Below, in pieces: positions 48,299 through 56,899 of a DNA stretch of 64,000 bases. Location of the stretch: the NCBI RefSeq assembly GCF_003944705.1, contig NZ_RWIS01000003.1:388166-452165 (forward strand). Reading direction: 5' to 3'. Every line of letters begins with the position of its first letter. Within the stretch, counting starts at the first letter, position 1. The notes beneath the pieces are model-generated. The model saw only the letters and a program-made list of their open reading frames with translations. It was not told the DNA's origin and searched no databases. Both the position numbers and the translations under genes were made by a program. The DNA is from Hymenobacter metallilatus. Its GTDB lineage: Bacteria > Bacteroidota > Bacteroidia > Cytophagales > Hymenobacteraceae.

Positions 48299-49714
48299 TT
48301 GGAAGGACTTATCATGGCCGGGCAAATGCTGCTGGGCCTTTCCATTCTGGTTGGCTTGCACGAGTTCGGACACTTTGCCGCCGCCAAATACTTCAAAATC
48401 CGGGTCGATAAGTTTTACATCTTCTTCGACTTTCTGTTTCCGCTGCCCGGGGTAATGAACTTTGCCCTGTTCAAGAAGAAAATCGGGGAGACAGAATACG
48501 GCCTGGGCTGGTTCCCGCTGGGCGGCTACGTGGCCATCCACGGTATGATTGACGAAACCCAGGACGCTGACAGCCTGGCTGCCGAGCCGCAGCCCAACGA
48601 GTTCCGCTCCAAACCGGCCTGGCAGCGCCTCATCGTGATGCTGGGCGGCATCATCATGAACGTCATTACCGGCATCGTCATCTTCTCGCTCCTGACCTTC
48701 AAGTACGGGGAAAGCTACCTGCCGGTAACCGAAGTACGCTACGGGGTGGATGTAAGTGAGCTAGGCAAAAAGCTCGGGTTTCAGCGCGGCGACAAAATCG
48801 TGAAGATCAACGGCCAGCCGTTCACCGATTTTGAGGACATCTACGGCGTAGAAGCCCTGCTCGGCACCGATGCCTACTACACCGTCGACCGGAGTGGGCA
48901 GCTGGTAGACGTGCCGGTACCCAACAACCTGATGGACGATTTGACGGACGCGAAAGAACGATTCGTGACTCCGTTGGTTGCCTTCACCATCGAGCAGGTA
49001 TACGCGGGTACCCCGGCGGCCAAGGCGGGCCTGCAGGCCAACGATAAAATTCTGAAAGTAGGCAGTCAGCCCGTGCCCTTCTTCTCGGATTTGCAAAAGG
49101 CCCTGCGGGTGAATGCCAATAAGGTAGAGCATCCGTCGCTGTTGCAGCGTTTCCTGAACTGGATTCGGGGCGTCAAGCCTAAGCGCCTCACCTCCAACAC
49201 CACCACGCTGCTGGTAGAGCGCGCCGGTAAACAGCTCACGCTACCGGTGCTGATTGATGAGGATGGCAAAATTGGGTTTAAGCCCAAGCTGCTGATCAAG
49301 GAGGGTGCGCGCAACTACAACTTTGTGCAGTCGGTAGGGGTTGGTACCAAGCAGGCGTTTGCGGTAATAACCACCCAGATTGCGGGCTTTAAAAAGATTT
49401 TCAGCGGCGAGGCGTCGCTGAGCAAGTCGTTGGGCGGGCCAGTGGAAATAGCCCAGCAGTACGGTGGGCAGTGGGATTGGCTGCGGTTCTGGACCCTGAC
49501 CGGTATGCTGTCGATGGTGCTGGCCTTTATGAACCTGCTGCCCATTCCGGCCCTTGATGGCGGCCACGTTATCTTCCTGCTCTACGAAATGATTGCCGGC
49601 CGCAAACCCTCCGACCGGTTCCTGGAAAATGCCCAGAAAGTGGGCATGGTCCTGATTCTAAGCTTGATGGCTTATGTGTTGATAATCAAGCAGATTATTA
49701 ATGCCATTGGTTAA
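48299..49714 (+). CDS. rseP: RIP zinc metalloprotease RseP
   Basis: This 471-residue multi-pass membrane site-2 protease cleaves membrane-embedded substrates such as anti-sigma factors. The zinc motif HEFGH lies in SILVGLHEFGHFAAAKYF (about 17-34). Two PDZ-like parts follow (LGKKLGFQRGDKIVKINGQP and TPAAKAGLQANDKILKVGSQ). The second metal and substrate motif NLLPIPALDGGHV is near 415. TTG at 48299 gives MEGLIMAGQMLLGLSILVG, matching relatives; ATG at 48314 is the alternative. The ATG at 48263 lies inside a repeat and is unlikely. Confidence 0.93.
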   Translation: MEGLIMAGQMLLGLSILVGLHEFGHFAAAKYFKIRVDKFYIFFDFLFPLPGVMNFALFKKKIGETEYGLGWFPLGGYVAIHGMIDETQDADSLAAEPQPNEFRSKPAWQRLIVMLGGIIMNVITGIVIFSLLTFKYGESYLPVTEVRYGVDVSELGKKLGFQRGDKIVKINGQPFTDFEDIYGVEALLGTDAYYTVDRSGQLVDVPVPNNLMDDLTDAKERFVTPLVAFTIEQVYAGTPAAKAGLQANDKILKVGSQPVPFFSDLQKALRVNANKVEHPSLLQRFLNWIRGVKPKRLTSNTTTLLVERAGKQLTLPVLIDEDGKIGFKPKLLIKEGARNYNFVQSVGVGTKQAFAVITTQIAGFKKIFSGEASLSKSLGGPVEIAQQYGGQWDWLRFWTLTGMLSMVLAFMNLLPIPALDGGHVIFLLYEMIAGRKPSDRFLENAQKVGMVLILSLMAYVLIIKQIINAIG

Positions 49715-49741
49715 CTGCTAAGTACGGCCCTTGGGTCATCG

Positions 49742-49778
49742 AAAAGCCGTGTTGCCTGCTGAAGGTGGCACGGCTTTT
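49742..49778. terminator. terminator hairpin after rseP
   Basis: aaaagccgtg (49742-49751) pairs with cacggctttt (49769-49778) around a 17-nt loop. It is flanked by A and T runs, 28 nt after the rseP stop. Confidence 0.8.
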
Positions 49779-49831
49779 ATGCTACCGTACCCGGCTGCAA
49801 CTTTCGGCCCTGGTTCCCGCCTTTTCCGTCT

Positions 49832-50335
49832 ATGAAATTCTTCCGCTTCCTGTTGCCTTTGGCCTTCCTGCTTACCAGCGCGTTGGTAGCCTGGGCGCAC
49901 GCCTACCACGCCAGCATCATGGAGCTGCGCTTCAACCCCGGCAAGCAGCGGCTGGAAGTAGCCCTCAAGGTGTTTATCGACGACCTGGAAAAGGAATTGT
50001 CGAACGGCAAGCCGGCGCCGGTGCGCACCGATCAACTCAGCCGAACCCAGCTTGATCCGCTGCTGCTGGAACTGCTGCGCCGCTCAGTGCAGTTCAGTAC
50101 CCGGCCGGGCACCACGCTCCCGCTCACGTTGGTGGGTCTGCAAAAGGAAAAAGACGCCTACTGGCTGTATTTCACGGCCCCGCTGCCGGCCTCGGCCACC
50201 GGTGTAACCCTGCGCCACCAGTTGCTGCTGGAGCTGTTCCCCGACCAGATGAACATCGTGAACCTCGAAGCCAAAGGCCAAAAGCAAAGCCTGCTCTTCC
50301 GCGACGGAGAGGTGCAGCAGCAGTTGAAGTGGTGA
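49832..50335 (+). CDS. DUF6702-like secreted protein
   Basis: This 167-residue protein has a signal peptide (MKFFRFLLPLAFLLTSALVA, WAH). It then has HAYHASIMELRFNPGKQRLEVALKVFIDDLEKEL, a hallmark of the DUF6702 family of Bacteroidota periplasmic proteins. YWLYFTAPLPASATGVTLRHQLLLELFPDQMNIV continues the family pattern. The function is unknown. It converges on the OmpA-family gene. Confidence 0.8.
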   Translation: MKFFRFLLPLAFLLTSALVAWAHAYHASIMELRFNPGKQRLEVALKVFIDDLEKELSNGKPAPVRTDQLSRTQLDPLLLELLRRSVQFSTRPGTTLPLTLVGLQKEKDAYWLYFTAPLPASATGVTLRHQLLLELFPDQMNIVNLEAKGQKQSLLFRDGEVQQQLKW

Positions 50336-50344
50336 GGGCTGTAA

Positions 50345-50620
50345 GTGTCATTGCCAAAGTCACGCCGACGCACCCGCCGCTACTGCATCCTTTTCAGAGC
50401 CTGTAGTTTTGAAGAACTGAAACGCCCTTGACGTACACACGTCAAGGGCGTTTGCCTGTAGAGACGCGACACCTCGCGTCTCCACGTTGAACGGTGTCGT
50501 TCTGACGGGAGACGCGAAGTGTCGCGTCTCTACAGGCAAATTCGGACGCTTTCAGCCTTGAAAAGGATGGATTAGCGGCGCGGTTCTGCGGGTGCGTCGG
50601 CGTGACCCTGGCAATGACAC
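50345..50620. repeat. nested palindromic element with two hairpins between converging genes
   Basis: The outer arms (50345-50400 and 50555-50620) are inverted copies with a small gap. Inside are a perfect 15-bp hairpin (50420-50434 with 50439-50453) and a perfect 22-bp pair (50451-50472 with 50519-50540) that share the ttt at 50451-50453. The gagacgcgacac block also occurs in the element behind dnaA. Confidence 0.88.
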
Positions 50621-50628
50621 CTACGGCC

Positions 50629-52701
50629 TTACCATTCCAGCTTGCCATCCTTATCACCGGGGGCGGGCTTGGGCTCCGGCTTGTTGGTCGGCAGCGGGTC
50701 GGCCTTGAACTCGTCGGTGTTCTTACCCTCGGGGCGGAGCAGGCGGAACTCTACGCGGCGGTTGGTTTTGGCATCCTCCGGAGTTACTTCCTCCTTGAGC
50801 GGTTTCGAGGAGCCGTAGCCGAAGCTGTCGATGCGGTTGGGGGCTAGTTTGCCTTTCTGCTCGATGTAGCGCCGGATGCTCTCGGCCCGCTCCTGCGAAA
50901 GGCGCTCATTGAAGTCCGGGTCGCCCTTACTGTCGGTATGGCCCGTGATGCTAAGCCGGAACGAGGGGTGGTCAACCATAAACACGGCAATCCGGTCGAG
51001 CACCGGGTGCATGCTGGCCCGGATATGGGCCTTGTCCTGGTCAAACTCAATGTTTTTGAACACCAGCGGCAGCTTGTAGTCGATGGAGTTGGTCATCAGC
51101 TTCATCACCGTGTCGCCTTCCAGGGCAAACTTCTTTTCCACGCTGAAAAAGTCCGGGCTCTGAATCAGCATCACGTAGTGCGAGCCTTCAATCAGGTCGA
51201 AGTCAAACGACCCATCCTCGCGCAGGTATTTGCTGGCTACCTCAATGCCGTTGTCGGTATCGATGATGCTGACGATGCCGTTGAGCGGCTTCTGGCTCAC
51301 GGAGTCAATCAGGGAGCCCTCCACGTGGGTAGTGGCCAGGGGCTGGGCCTCCATCGGCAGGGGGAAGGAGTAAAGGTCCAGGTTTTTCATCTCCTTCTCC
51401 TCGGAGCGGGCGTAGTAGAGGTTTTTGGAGTCCGCGTCGATGGTGAAATAGTACTCCGAGCCTTTGCCGTTTACCAGGGGCCCGATGTTGATGGGCTCCT
51501 GCCAGCGGCTGCGCACCCGGTAAGTTTTGTAAATATCAAAGTCGCCGAAGTTGAGCAGCTGTCCGCGCGAGCTGAAATACAGCACGTGGTAAAGCGGGTG
51601 GTAAAACGGGCTGACCTCACTTTCCCGGGTGTTTACCACCGGCCCCATGTTCTGGGCCCGGCCCCACTGCCCGTTCTGCTGCTTCACGGTGTACCAGATG
51701 TCGGAGAGGCCAAAGCCACCCAGCCGGTCGGAGGCGAAATACAGTGTATCCTCGCCCGGCGACAGGGTCGGCTGCGAGTCCCAGGCCGTGGAGTTGACGT
51801 TGGCCCCCAGGCTCTTGGGCATCGTCCACTGCCCGTCTTTGAATGTAGCCGTGTACAGGTCACAGTTGCCGTGGCAGGTAGGGCATTCACAGCGGGCAAA
51901 GAACAGGGTAGTACCATCCTTGCTGATGCAGGCCGAACCCTCGTTGTAGGGCGAGTTGATGGGCTTAGGCAGCGGCTCCGCCTGAGACCATACACCATTT
52001 TCGCGCCGGGCCGTGTACAGATCTTCGTCAATTACGCCGTGCAGGCCGCGCATTTTGCGCTTGGAGGAGAAAATCAGCAGGTCGGCGTCGGCGCTGAGGG
52101 TAGGGCCGTAATCTTCGCGCTGGGAGTTGATGGCGTCGCCCATGGTAGTGTACACGCCCTTAGGGGGTCGGAACGTGGCAATATTTTTCCGGTACTCCAC
52201 CAGGTCGTAGTACGTTTTCAGGGGTACATACAGCTCCGTTTCCTTTTGCTCCAGCGAGTCGTAGTAACGTTGCACCTTAGTCAGCGTCTGGCGGCGGTGC
52301 TTGAGGGCTAATCGGTAGTAGGCTTTTGCGCGGTCTTCATTGCCGGCCTTTTCCCAGAGTTGGCCCAGGTGCCACAGCAGGGTATTATCCTTGTAAAAAT
52401 TTTCGATGCCGAACTGGCCCACGTAGGCCTCCAGCAGGTTGCGGGCGGCCGTCCAGTTTTTCCGCTTTTCAGCCCGCTGAATTTCGCGCAGGGCTTTTTT
52501 ATCCTGGAAATAGGGCAGGCGGTTGATATTTAGAAACTCGGGTGTAGCATCAGTCCGAGCCCGTGCCTGCCGGACTACTTTCGCCGTGAGTTTGCGTTGC
52601 GCATTGGGTAAGCCCGTTTTTTGTTGGGCAAATACAGCAATGGGCAGGCACAGCGCACAAAGCACCAGGCACAGCGTAATCAGGCGGGCAATGGAAAACA
52701 T
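50629..52701 (-). CDS. OmpA-family protein with TPR and PD40 propeller
   Basis: This 690-residue outer-membrane/periplasmic protein has a signal peptide (MFSIARLITLCLVLCALCLP to FAQ). TPR-like helices lie at about 75-150 (LWHLGQLWEKAGNEDRAKAY). PD40 propeller blades lie at about 200-470 (GPTLSADADLLIFSSKRKM, GSACISKDGTTLFFARCECP, QPTLSPGEDTLYFASDRLGG). A carboxypeptidase-regulatory-like fold follows at about 490-560. The OmpA peptidoglycan-binding domain is at about 570-670 (LSITGHTDSKGDPDFNERLS, QERAESIRRYI, TNRRVEFRL). The architecture matches PorE/gliding-associated OmpA proteins, so a T9SS or envelope role is plausible. TATTTTTG (52743-52750, minus strand) may be its -7 box. Confidence 0.88.
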   Translation of the reverse strand: MFSIARLITLCLVLCALCLPIAVFAQQKTGLPNAQRKLTAKVVRQARARTDATPEFLNINRLPYFQDKKALREIQRAEKRKNWTAARNLLEAYVGQFGIENFYKDNTLLWHLGQLWEKAGNEDRAKAYYRLALKHRRQTLTKVQRYYDSLEQKETELYVPLKTYYDLVEYRKNIATFRPPKGVYTTMGDAINSQREDYGPTLSADADLLIFSSKRKMRGLHGVIDEDLYTARRENGVWSQAEPLPKPINSPYNEGSACISKDGTTLFFARCECPTCHGNCDLYTATFKDGQWTMPKSLGANVNSTAWDSQPTLSPGEDTLYFASDRLGGFGLSDIWYTVKQQNGQWGRAQNMGPVVNTRESEVSPFYHPLYHVLYFSSRGQLLNFGDFDIYKTYRVRSRWQEPINIGPLVNGKGSEYYFTIDADSKNLYYARSEEKEMKNLDLYSFPLPMEAQPLATTHVEGSLIDSVSQKPLNGIVSIIDTDNGIEVASKYLREDGSFDFDLIEGSHYVMLIQSPDFFSVEKKFALEGDTVMKLMTNSIDYKLPLVFKNIEFDQDKAHIRASMHPVLDRIAVFMVDHPSFRLSITGHTDSKGDPDFNERLSQERAESIRRYIEQKGKLAPNRIDSFGYGSSKPLKEEVTPEDAKTNRRVEFRLLRPEGKNTDEFKADPLPTNKPEPKPAPGDKDGKLEW

Positions 52702-52787
52702 AGCAATAATAAAGCACGAAGGCGGTGGGAACCGGCAAGCATCAAAAATAGGAAATTTTGGATAAGGGTGGGTAGTGGATAGTAAGT

Positions 52788-52936
52788 GCCCGGAACTGTC
52801 ATGCTGAGTTGGCAAAAGGCCTTGCCACGCTGGAATAGCAGGGCTTTTCTCTGCGCCGGTTGCGCCAAAACGCCGGAACAATTACTTGTACAGCGGATAC
52901 AAGGTCCTTCGCCAGCTCAGCATGACAGTTCCGGGC
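52788..52936. repeat. 37-bp imperfect inverted repeat in divergent gap
   Basis: The arms 52788-52824 and 52900-52936 match at 33 of 37 positions in inverted orientation around a 75-bp spacer. It contains ctgtcatgctgag and aaggccttg blocks like the 29.6-kb repeat. It lies between the OmpA-family gene and lon, both reading away from it. The rest of this 389-bp gap shows nothing else clear. Confidence 0.85.
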
Positions 52937-53090
52937 CTTCCATTCGTCTGCCCTTCTGACGCCTTCCGGCCGTGGCACGGCACTTGCCAAATCCCTACCT
53001 TCGATACCTACGTTAGCCTCCCGGGTTCCAGGCTGAACCGTTGGTCTGTCATTGTGGCATCCGTTCAGCCTCCTAGCCCGTCCTTCTTAC

Positions 53091-55589
53091 ATGAGCCGAA
53101 ATACGCCGCCTTCCTCTTTCTCTTCTGTACTAATGGCCGAAGATCCCGCTGAAATGGTGTCCATTGTGGCTACCGACCCCGACCAGCCGTTGGAAGCCGG
53201 GGAGTCGCCGGAGGTGTTGCCGCTGTTGCCAGTGCGTAATACGGTACTGTTTCCGGGCGTGGTGCTGCCCGTCACCGTCACGCGCAAGAAGAGCATCCGG
53301 CTGGTACGCAAGGCGTATCGGGGCAATAAGATTGTGGGTGTAGTGGCCCAAAAAAACGGTCAGAGCGACGACCCGGAGCTGCAGGATCTGTATCCGGTGG
53401 GTACTATGGCCAAAATCCTGAAGTTGCTGGTGCTACCCGACGGCAACACCACCATCATCATTCAGGGCCAGTCACGCTTCCGCATTGAGGAAGCCGTGCA
53501 GACCACACCCTACCTCACAGCCCGCGTGAGCTATATTCCGGAGGTGTTTCCGGCCAAAACCTCCAAAGAGGTGAAAGCACTGGTGTCGTCGCTGAAGGAA
53601 GCGGCGGCCCGTATGCTGAAGCTTAACCCCGAAATTCCGCAGGAAGCCCAGGTAGCCCTGGATAACATCGAGTCGCCCTCTTTCCTGACGCACTTCCTGT
53701 CCTCCAACATCAACGTGGAGGTAAGCATGAAGCAGCAGCTTCTGGAAACGGCCGACGGTGTGGAGCGTGGCACTCGCCTACTGGAGCTGATGATGAAGGA
53801 GATTCAGCTGCTGGAAATTAAGCGCGAAATCCAGACCAAAGTCCACACCGACATCGACCAGCAGCAGCGCGACTATTTCCTGCGCCAGCAGATTAAAGTG
53901 CTGCAGGATGAGTTGGGCTTCGATGGCCCCGACCAGGAGGTGGAAAAGCTGCGCCAGCGTGCCAAGAGCAAGAAGTGGCCCGAGGCCGTGGCCAAGCACT
54001 TTGCCAAGGAGCTGGATAAGCTCACCCGCATCAACCCCCAGGCCGCCGAGTACCCAGTGAGCCTGAACTACGTGGAGTTCCTCTTGGATTTGCCCTGGGC
54101 CGAGTACACCAAAGACAACTTCAACCTGAAGCGCACCCAGAAAATACTGGACCAGGACCACTATGGCATGGAAAAAGTAAAGGCGCGCATCATCGAGTAC
54201 CTGGCTGTGCTCAAGCTCAAAAACGACCTGAAGGCGCCCATTCTGTGCCTGTATGGGCCTCCCGGCGTGGGCAAAACCAGCCTGGGCCGCTCCATTGCCA
54301 AGAGCCTGGGCCGGCAGTACGTACGCATGAGCCTGGGCGGAGTGCGCGACGAGGCCGAAATTCGGGGGCACCGCAAAACCTACGTGGGCGCCATGCCCGG
54401 CCGCATCATCTCGCAAATCAAGAAGGCCGGGGCCTCCAACCCGGTTATTGTGCTGGATGAAATCGACAAGCTGGCCTCTGACTTCCGTGGCGACCCGTCG
54501 TCGGCGCTGCTGGAAGTGCTGGACCCCGAGCAGAACTCCACCTTCACCGATAACTTTCTGGAAGTGGAATATGACCTCTCACGGGTGCTGTTCATTGCTA
54601 CCGCCAACTCCCTGGATACCATTCAGCCTGCCCTGCGCGACCGGATGGAAATTATTGACCTGACCGGCTACACGCTGGAAGAGAAAACCCAGATTGCCAA
54701 AAAGCACCTCTGGCCCAAGCTCCTGCATGAGCACGGCCTCACGCTCAAAGATGCCGGCATCACCAACGGTGCCCTGCAGCGCGTGATTGACGACTACACC
54801 CGCGAGTCGGGGGTGCGGAGCCTGGAGCGCAAGCTGGGCGCGGTTGTGCGCAACATTGCCAAGAGCAAGGCCATGAAGGAGCCCCACCCCGCCACGTTGG
54901 AGCCCAAAGACGTGCGCCGCATCCTGGGGGCCGCCATCTTCGACCGGGACCAGTACCAGGACAATGAAACCGCCGGCGTGGTAACGGGGCTGGCCTGGAC
55001 CTCCGTGGGCGGGGATATCCTGTTCATTGAAAGCCTGCTGAGCCGGGGCCGGGGCAAACTCACCCTGAGCGGCCAACTCGGCGACGTGATGAAGGAGTCG
55101 GCCGTGACGGCCCTGAGTTACCTGCGCAGCCGGGCCGAAGAACTGGACATTGATTACCGCCTCTTCGACCAGTACGACCTGCACATTCACTTCCCGGAGG
55201 GGGCCGTGCCCAAAGATGGACCCAGCGCCGGTATTGCCATTTTTACCAGCATTGCCTCGGTATTCACCCAGCGCAAAATCCGCAGCCACCTGGCCATGAC
55301 CGGCGAAATTACCCTGCGCGGCAAGGTGCTCCCCGTAGGTGGCATCAAGGAAAAGATTCTGGCCGCCAAGCGGGCTGGTGTGCGGGATATTATCCTGTGC
55401 CCTAAAAACAAAAAGGACATCGACGAAATTTCGGCCGAGTACCTCAAGGACCTCACCATCCACTACGCCGACCGGGTAGATGATGTGCTGCGCGTGGCGC
55501 TGCTGGAGGAGAAAGTAGCGCATCCCATTAAGCTGGTGGTGCGCGACGAAGCTCCCGCACCCGTTGGGCCGAGCGTAGAGGTAAGCTAA
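53091..55589 (+). CDS. lon: ATP-dependent protease Lon
   Basis: This is an 832-residue cytosolic protease. The N-terminal substrate domain ([20 protein letters not shown] at about 40-60) is followed by a coiled segment, the AAA+ module with Walker [14 protein letters not shown] (about 387-400), [15 protein letters not shown] and VLDEIDKL, and the proteolytic domain with catalytic Ser in [11 protein letters not shown] (about 705-715) and Lys in [11 protein letters not shown]. All catalytic elements are intact. The acidic/Ser-rich N-terminal tail precedes the conserved part; the internal ATG at 53133 is an alternative start. It is followed by a perfect 32-bp inverted repeat. Confidence 0.97.
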   Translation: MSRNTPPSSFSSVLMAEDPAEMVSIVATDPDQPLEAGESPEVLPLLPVRNTVLFPGVVLPVTVTRKKSIRLVRKAYRGNKIVGVVAQKNGQSDDPELQDLYPVGTMAKILKLLVLPDGNTTIIIQGQSRFRIEEAVQTTPYLTARVSYIPEVFPAKTSKEVKALVSSLKEAAARMLKLNPEIPQEAQVALDNIESPSFLTHFLSSNINVEVSMKQQLLETADGVERGTRLLELMMKEIQLLEIKREIQTKVHTDIDQQQRDYFLRQQIKVLQDELGFDGPDQEVEKLRQRAKSKKWPEAVAKHFAKELDKLTRINPQAAEYPVSLNYVEFLLDLPWAEYTKDNFNLKRTQKILDQDHYGMEKVKARIIEYLAVLKLKNDLKAPILCLYGPPGVGKTSLGRSIAKSLGRQYVRMSLGGVRDEAEIRGHRKTYVGAMPGRIISQIKKAGASNPVIVLDEIDKLASDFRGDPSSALLEVLDPEQNSTFTDNFLEVEYDLSRVLFIATANSLDTIQPALRDRMEIIDLTGYTLEEKTQIAKKHLWPKLLHEHGLTLKDAGITNGALQRVIDDYTRESGVRSLERKLGAVVRNIAKSKAMKEPHPATLEPKDVRRILGAAIFDRDQYQDNETAGVVTGLAWTSVGGDILFIESLLSRGRGKLTLSGQLGDVMKESAVTALSYLRSRAEELDIDYRLFDQYDLHIHFPEGAVPKDGPSAGIAIFTSIASVFTQRKIRSHLAMTGEITLRGKVLPVGGIKEKILAAKRAGVRDIILCPKNKKDIDEISAEYLKDLTIHYADRVDDVLRVALLEEKVAHPIKLVVRDEAPAPVGPSVEVS

Positions 55590-55590
55590 A

Positions 55591-55678
55591 CAGCACTGCC
55601 ATTCCGACGCTGGTGGAATCTGCGCTTACCGTTTCAACGATTAACCCAGATTCCACCAGCGTCGGAATGGCAGTGCTG
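55591..55678. repeat. 32-bp perfect inverted repeat after lon
   Basis: The arm 55591-55622 is exactly mirrored at 55647-55678 with a 24-bp spacer. It starts 2 nt after the lon stop codon. The arm holds gccattccgacgctggtgga, a variant of the gtcattccgagc theme. Confidence 0.93.
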
Positions 55679-55740
55679 CCACACAATAAAATGTCCGCTT
55701 ACCGCGTCCTAACTGGCAACCCACATTATCTTAGTTGCCG

Positions 55741-56796
55741 ATGAATCCATTTCTACGCGCCGCCTTTTTCTCCGCTGGTTTCGCTGTGCTGGCCGTTGCC
55801 CCAGCGGCCCAGGCCCAGATTGGCGGCCAGCAGGCTATGTCCTTCCTGAACCTGCCCACCAGCGCCAAGCTGGCGGGGCTGGGCGGTGTCAACGTGTCGG
55901 CCCGCGACGCCGACGGTACCATGCTGTACGGTAATCCGGCGCTGCTCAACCAAGAAATGGACGGCCGCCTGGCGCTGGGATTCGTGGATTACCTGGCCGA
56001 TATTAAGCAGAGCACGGCCGCTTATGTGTTTAATACCGCTAAATATGGCCGTTTCGGCGTGGGTCTTACCTACCTGAGCTACGGCCAGTTCGAGCAGTTT
56101 GATGCGGCGGGCAATTCGCTGGGGCAGTTTTCGGTGAATGAGTATGCCCTGAGCATTGCTGATTCCTATACCAGCGGAGCCTTCACTATTGGTGGTACCC
56201 TCAAGCTGGCGGGCTCGGGCATTGCGGGCAACCACTCCTATGCCGCCCTGGCCGACGTAGGTGGCCTGTTCAAGCACCCCGAGCAGGACTTTACAGTAGG
56301 CCTAGTGGTGCGCAACGCCGGTATTCAGCTCAAGCCCTACGACGGAGCCGGCCGGGAGCCCATGCCGTTGGATGTACAGCTGGGTACCTCCTTTAAGCCC
56401 GAACACCTGCCCTTCCGCTTTTCCTTCACAGCCCACCACCTGCAGCAGCTCGACATCGTGTACCTCGACCCCAACCAGCGCGGGCAACTGGATGAAAACG
56501 GGGAAGAAATAAAGCCCAAAAAGACCCTGGGCGACAAAATTGCCCGCCACTTTGTGGTCGGCGGAGAGTTGCTGCTTAGCAAAAATCTGAACGTACGCCT
56601 GGGCTACAACCACCTGCAGCGCCGGGAGTTGCGCCTGGAGAATACTTCCGGTGGGGCTGGCTTCTCGTTTGGGGTCATGCTGCGGATCAGTCAGTTCCAG
56701 CTTGACTACACCCGCGCCGGTTACCATGCTTCGGGCGGTGCCAACTATTTCACCATTGCCCGCAACCTCGACTCCTTGTTCAAGAAAACGCCCTGA
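55741..56796 (+). CDS. porQ: type IX secretion system protein PorQ
   Basis: This is a 351-residue outer-membrane protein. The signal peptide (MNPFLRAAFFSAGFAVLAVA to AQA) is followed by the PorQ/UPF0164-like start QIGGQQAMSFLNLPTSAKLAGLGGVNVSARDADGTMLYGNPALL. A barrel follows, ending ANYFTIARNLDSLFKK. In the type IX system PorQ helps attach or process cargo at the cell surface with PorU, PorV and PorZ. No other T9SS gene is adjacent. TATCTTAG ends 6 nt before the ATG and resembles a -7 box, which would make the message nearly leaderless (low confidence). Confidence 0.88.
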   Translation: MNPFLRAAFFSAGFAVLAVAPAAQAQIGGQQAMSFLNLPTSAKLAGLGGVNVSARDADGTMLYGNPALLNQEMDGRLALGFVDYLADIKQSTAAYVFNTAKYGRFGVGLTYLSYGQFEQFDAAGNSLGQFSVNEYALSIADSYTSGAFTIGGTLKLAGSGIAGNHSYAALADVGGLFKHPEQDFTVGLVVRNAGIQLKPYDGAGREPMPLDVQLGTSFKPEHLPFRFSFTAHHLQQLDIVYLDPNQRGQLDENGEEIKPKKTLGDKIARHFVVGGELLLSKNLNVRLGYNHLQRRELRLENTSGGAGFSFGVMLRISQFQLDYTRAGYHASGGANYFTIARNLDSLFKKTP

Positions 56797-56899
56797 CACT
56801 CTCCGAAAACGCCCTGGTGTGGGCGTTGCTAAACCTTTGCTTGCTGCCGGCGGTACTACCTATTCGTCATGCCGACCAAGTTGCTTCCCTTATTGCCCT

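Noticed and set aside
50938..52311. 457-residue frame antisense to the OmpA-family gene
   Set aside because: It is the same kind of reverse-strand shadow, with no domain and no start context.
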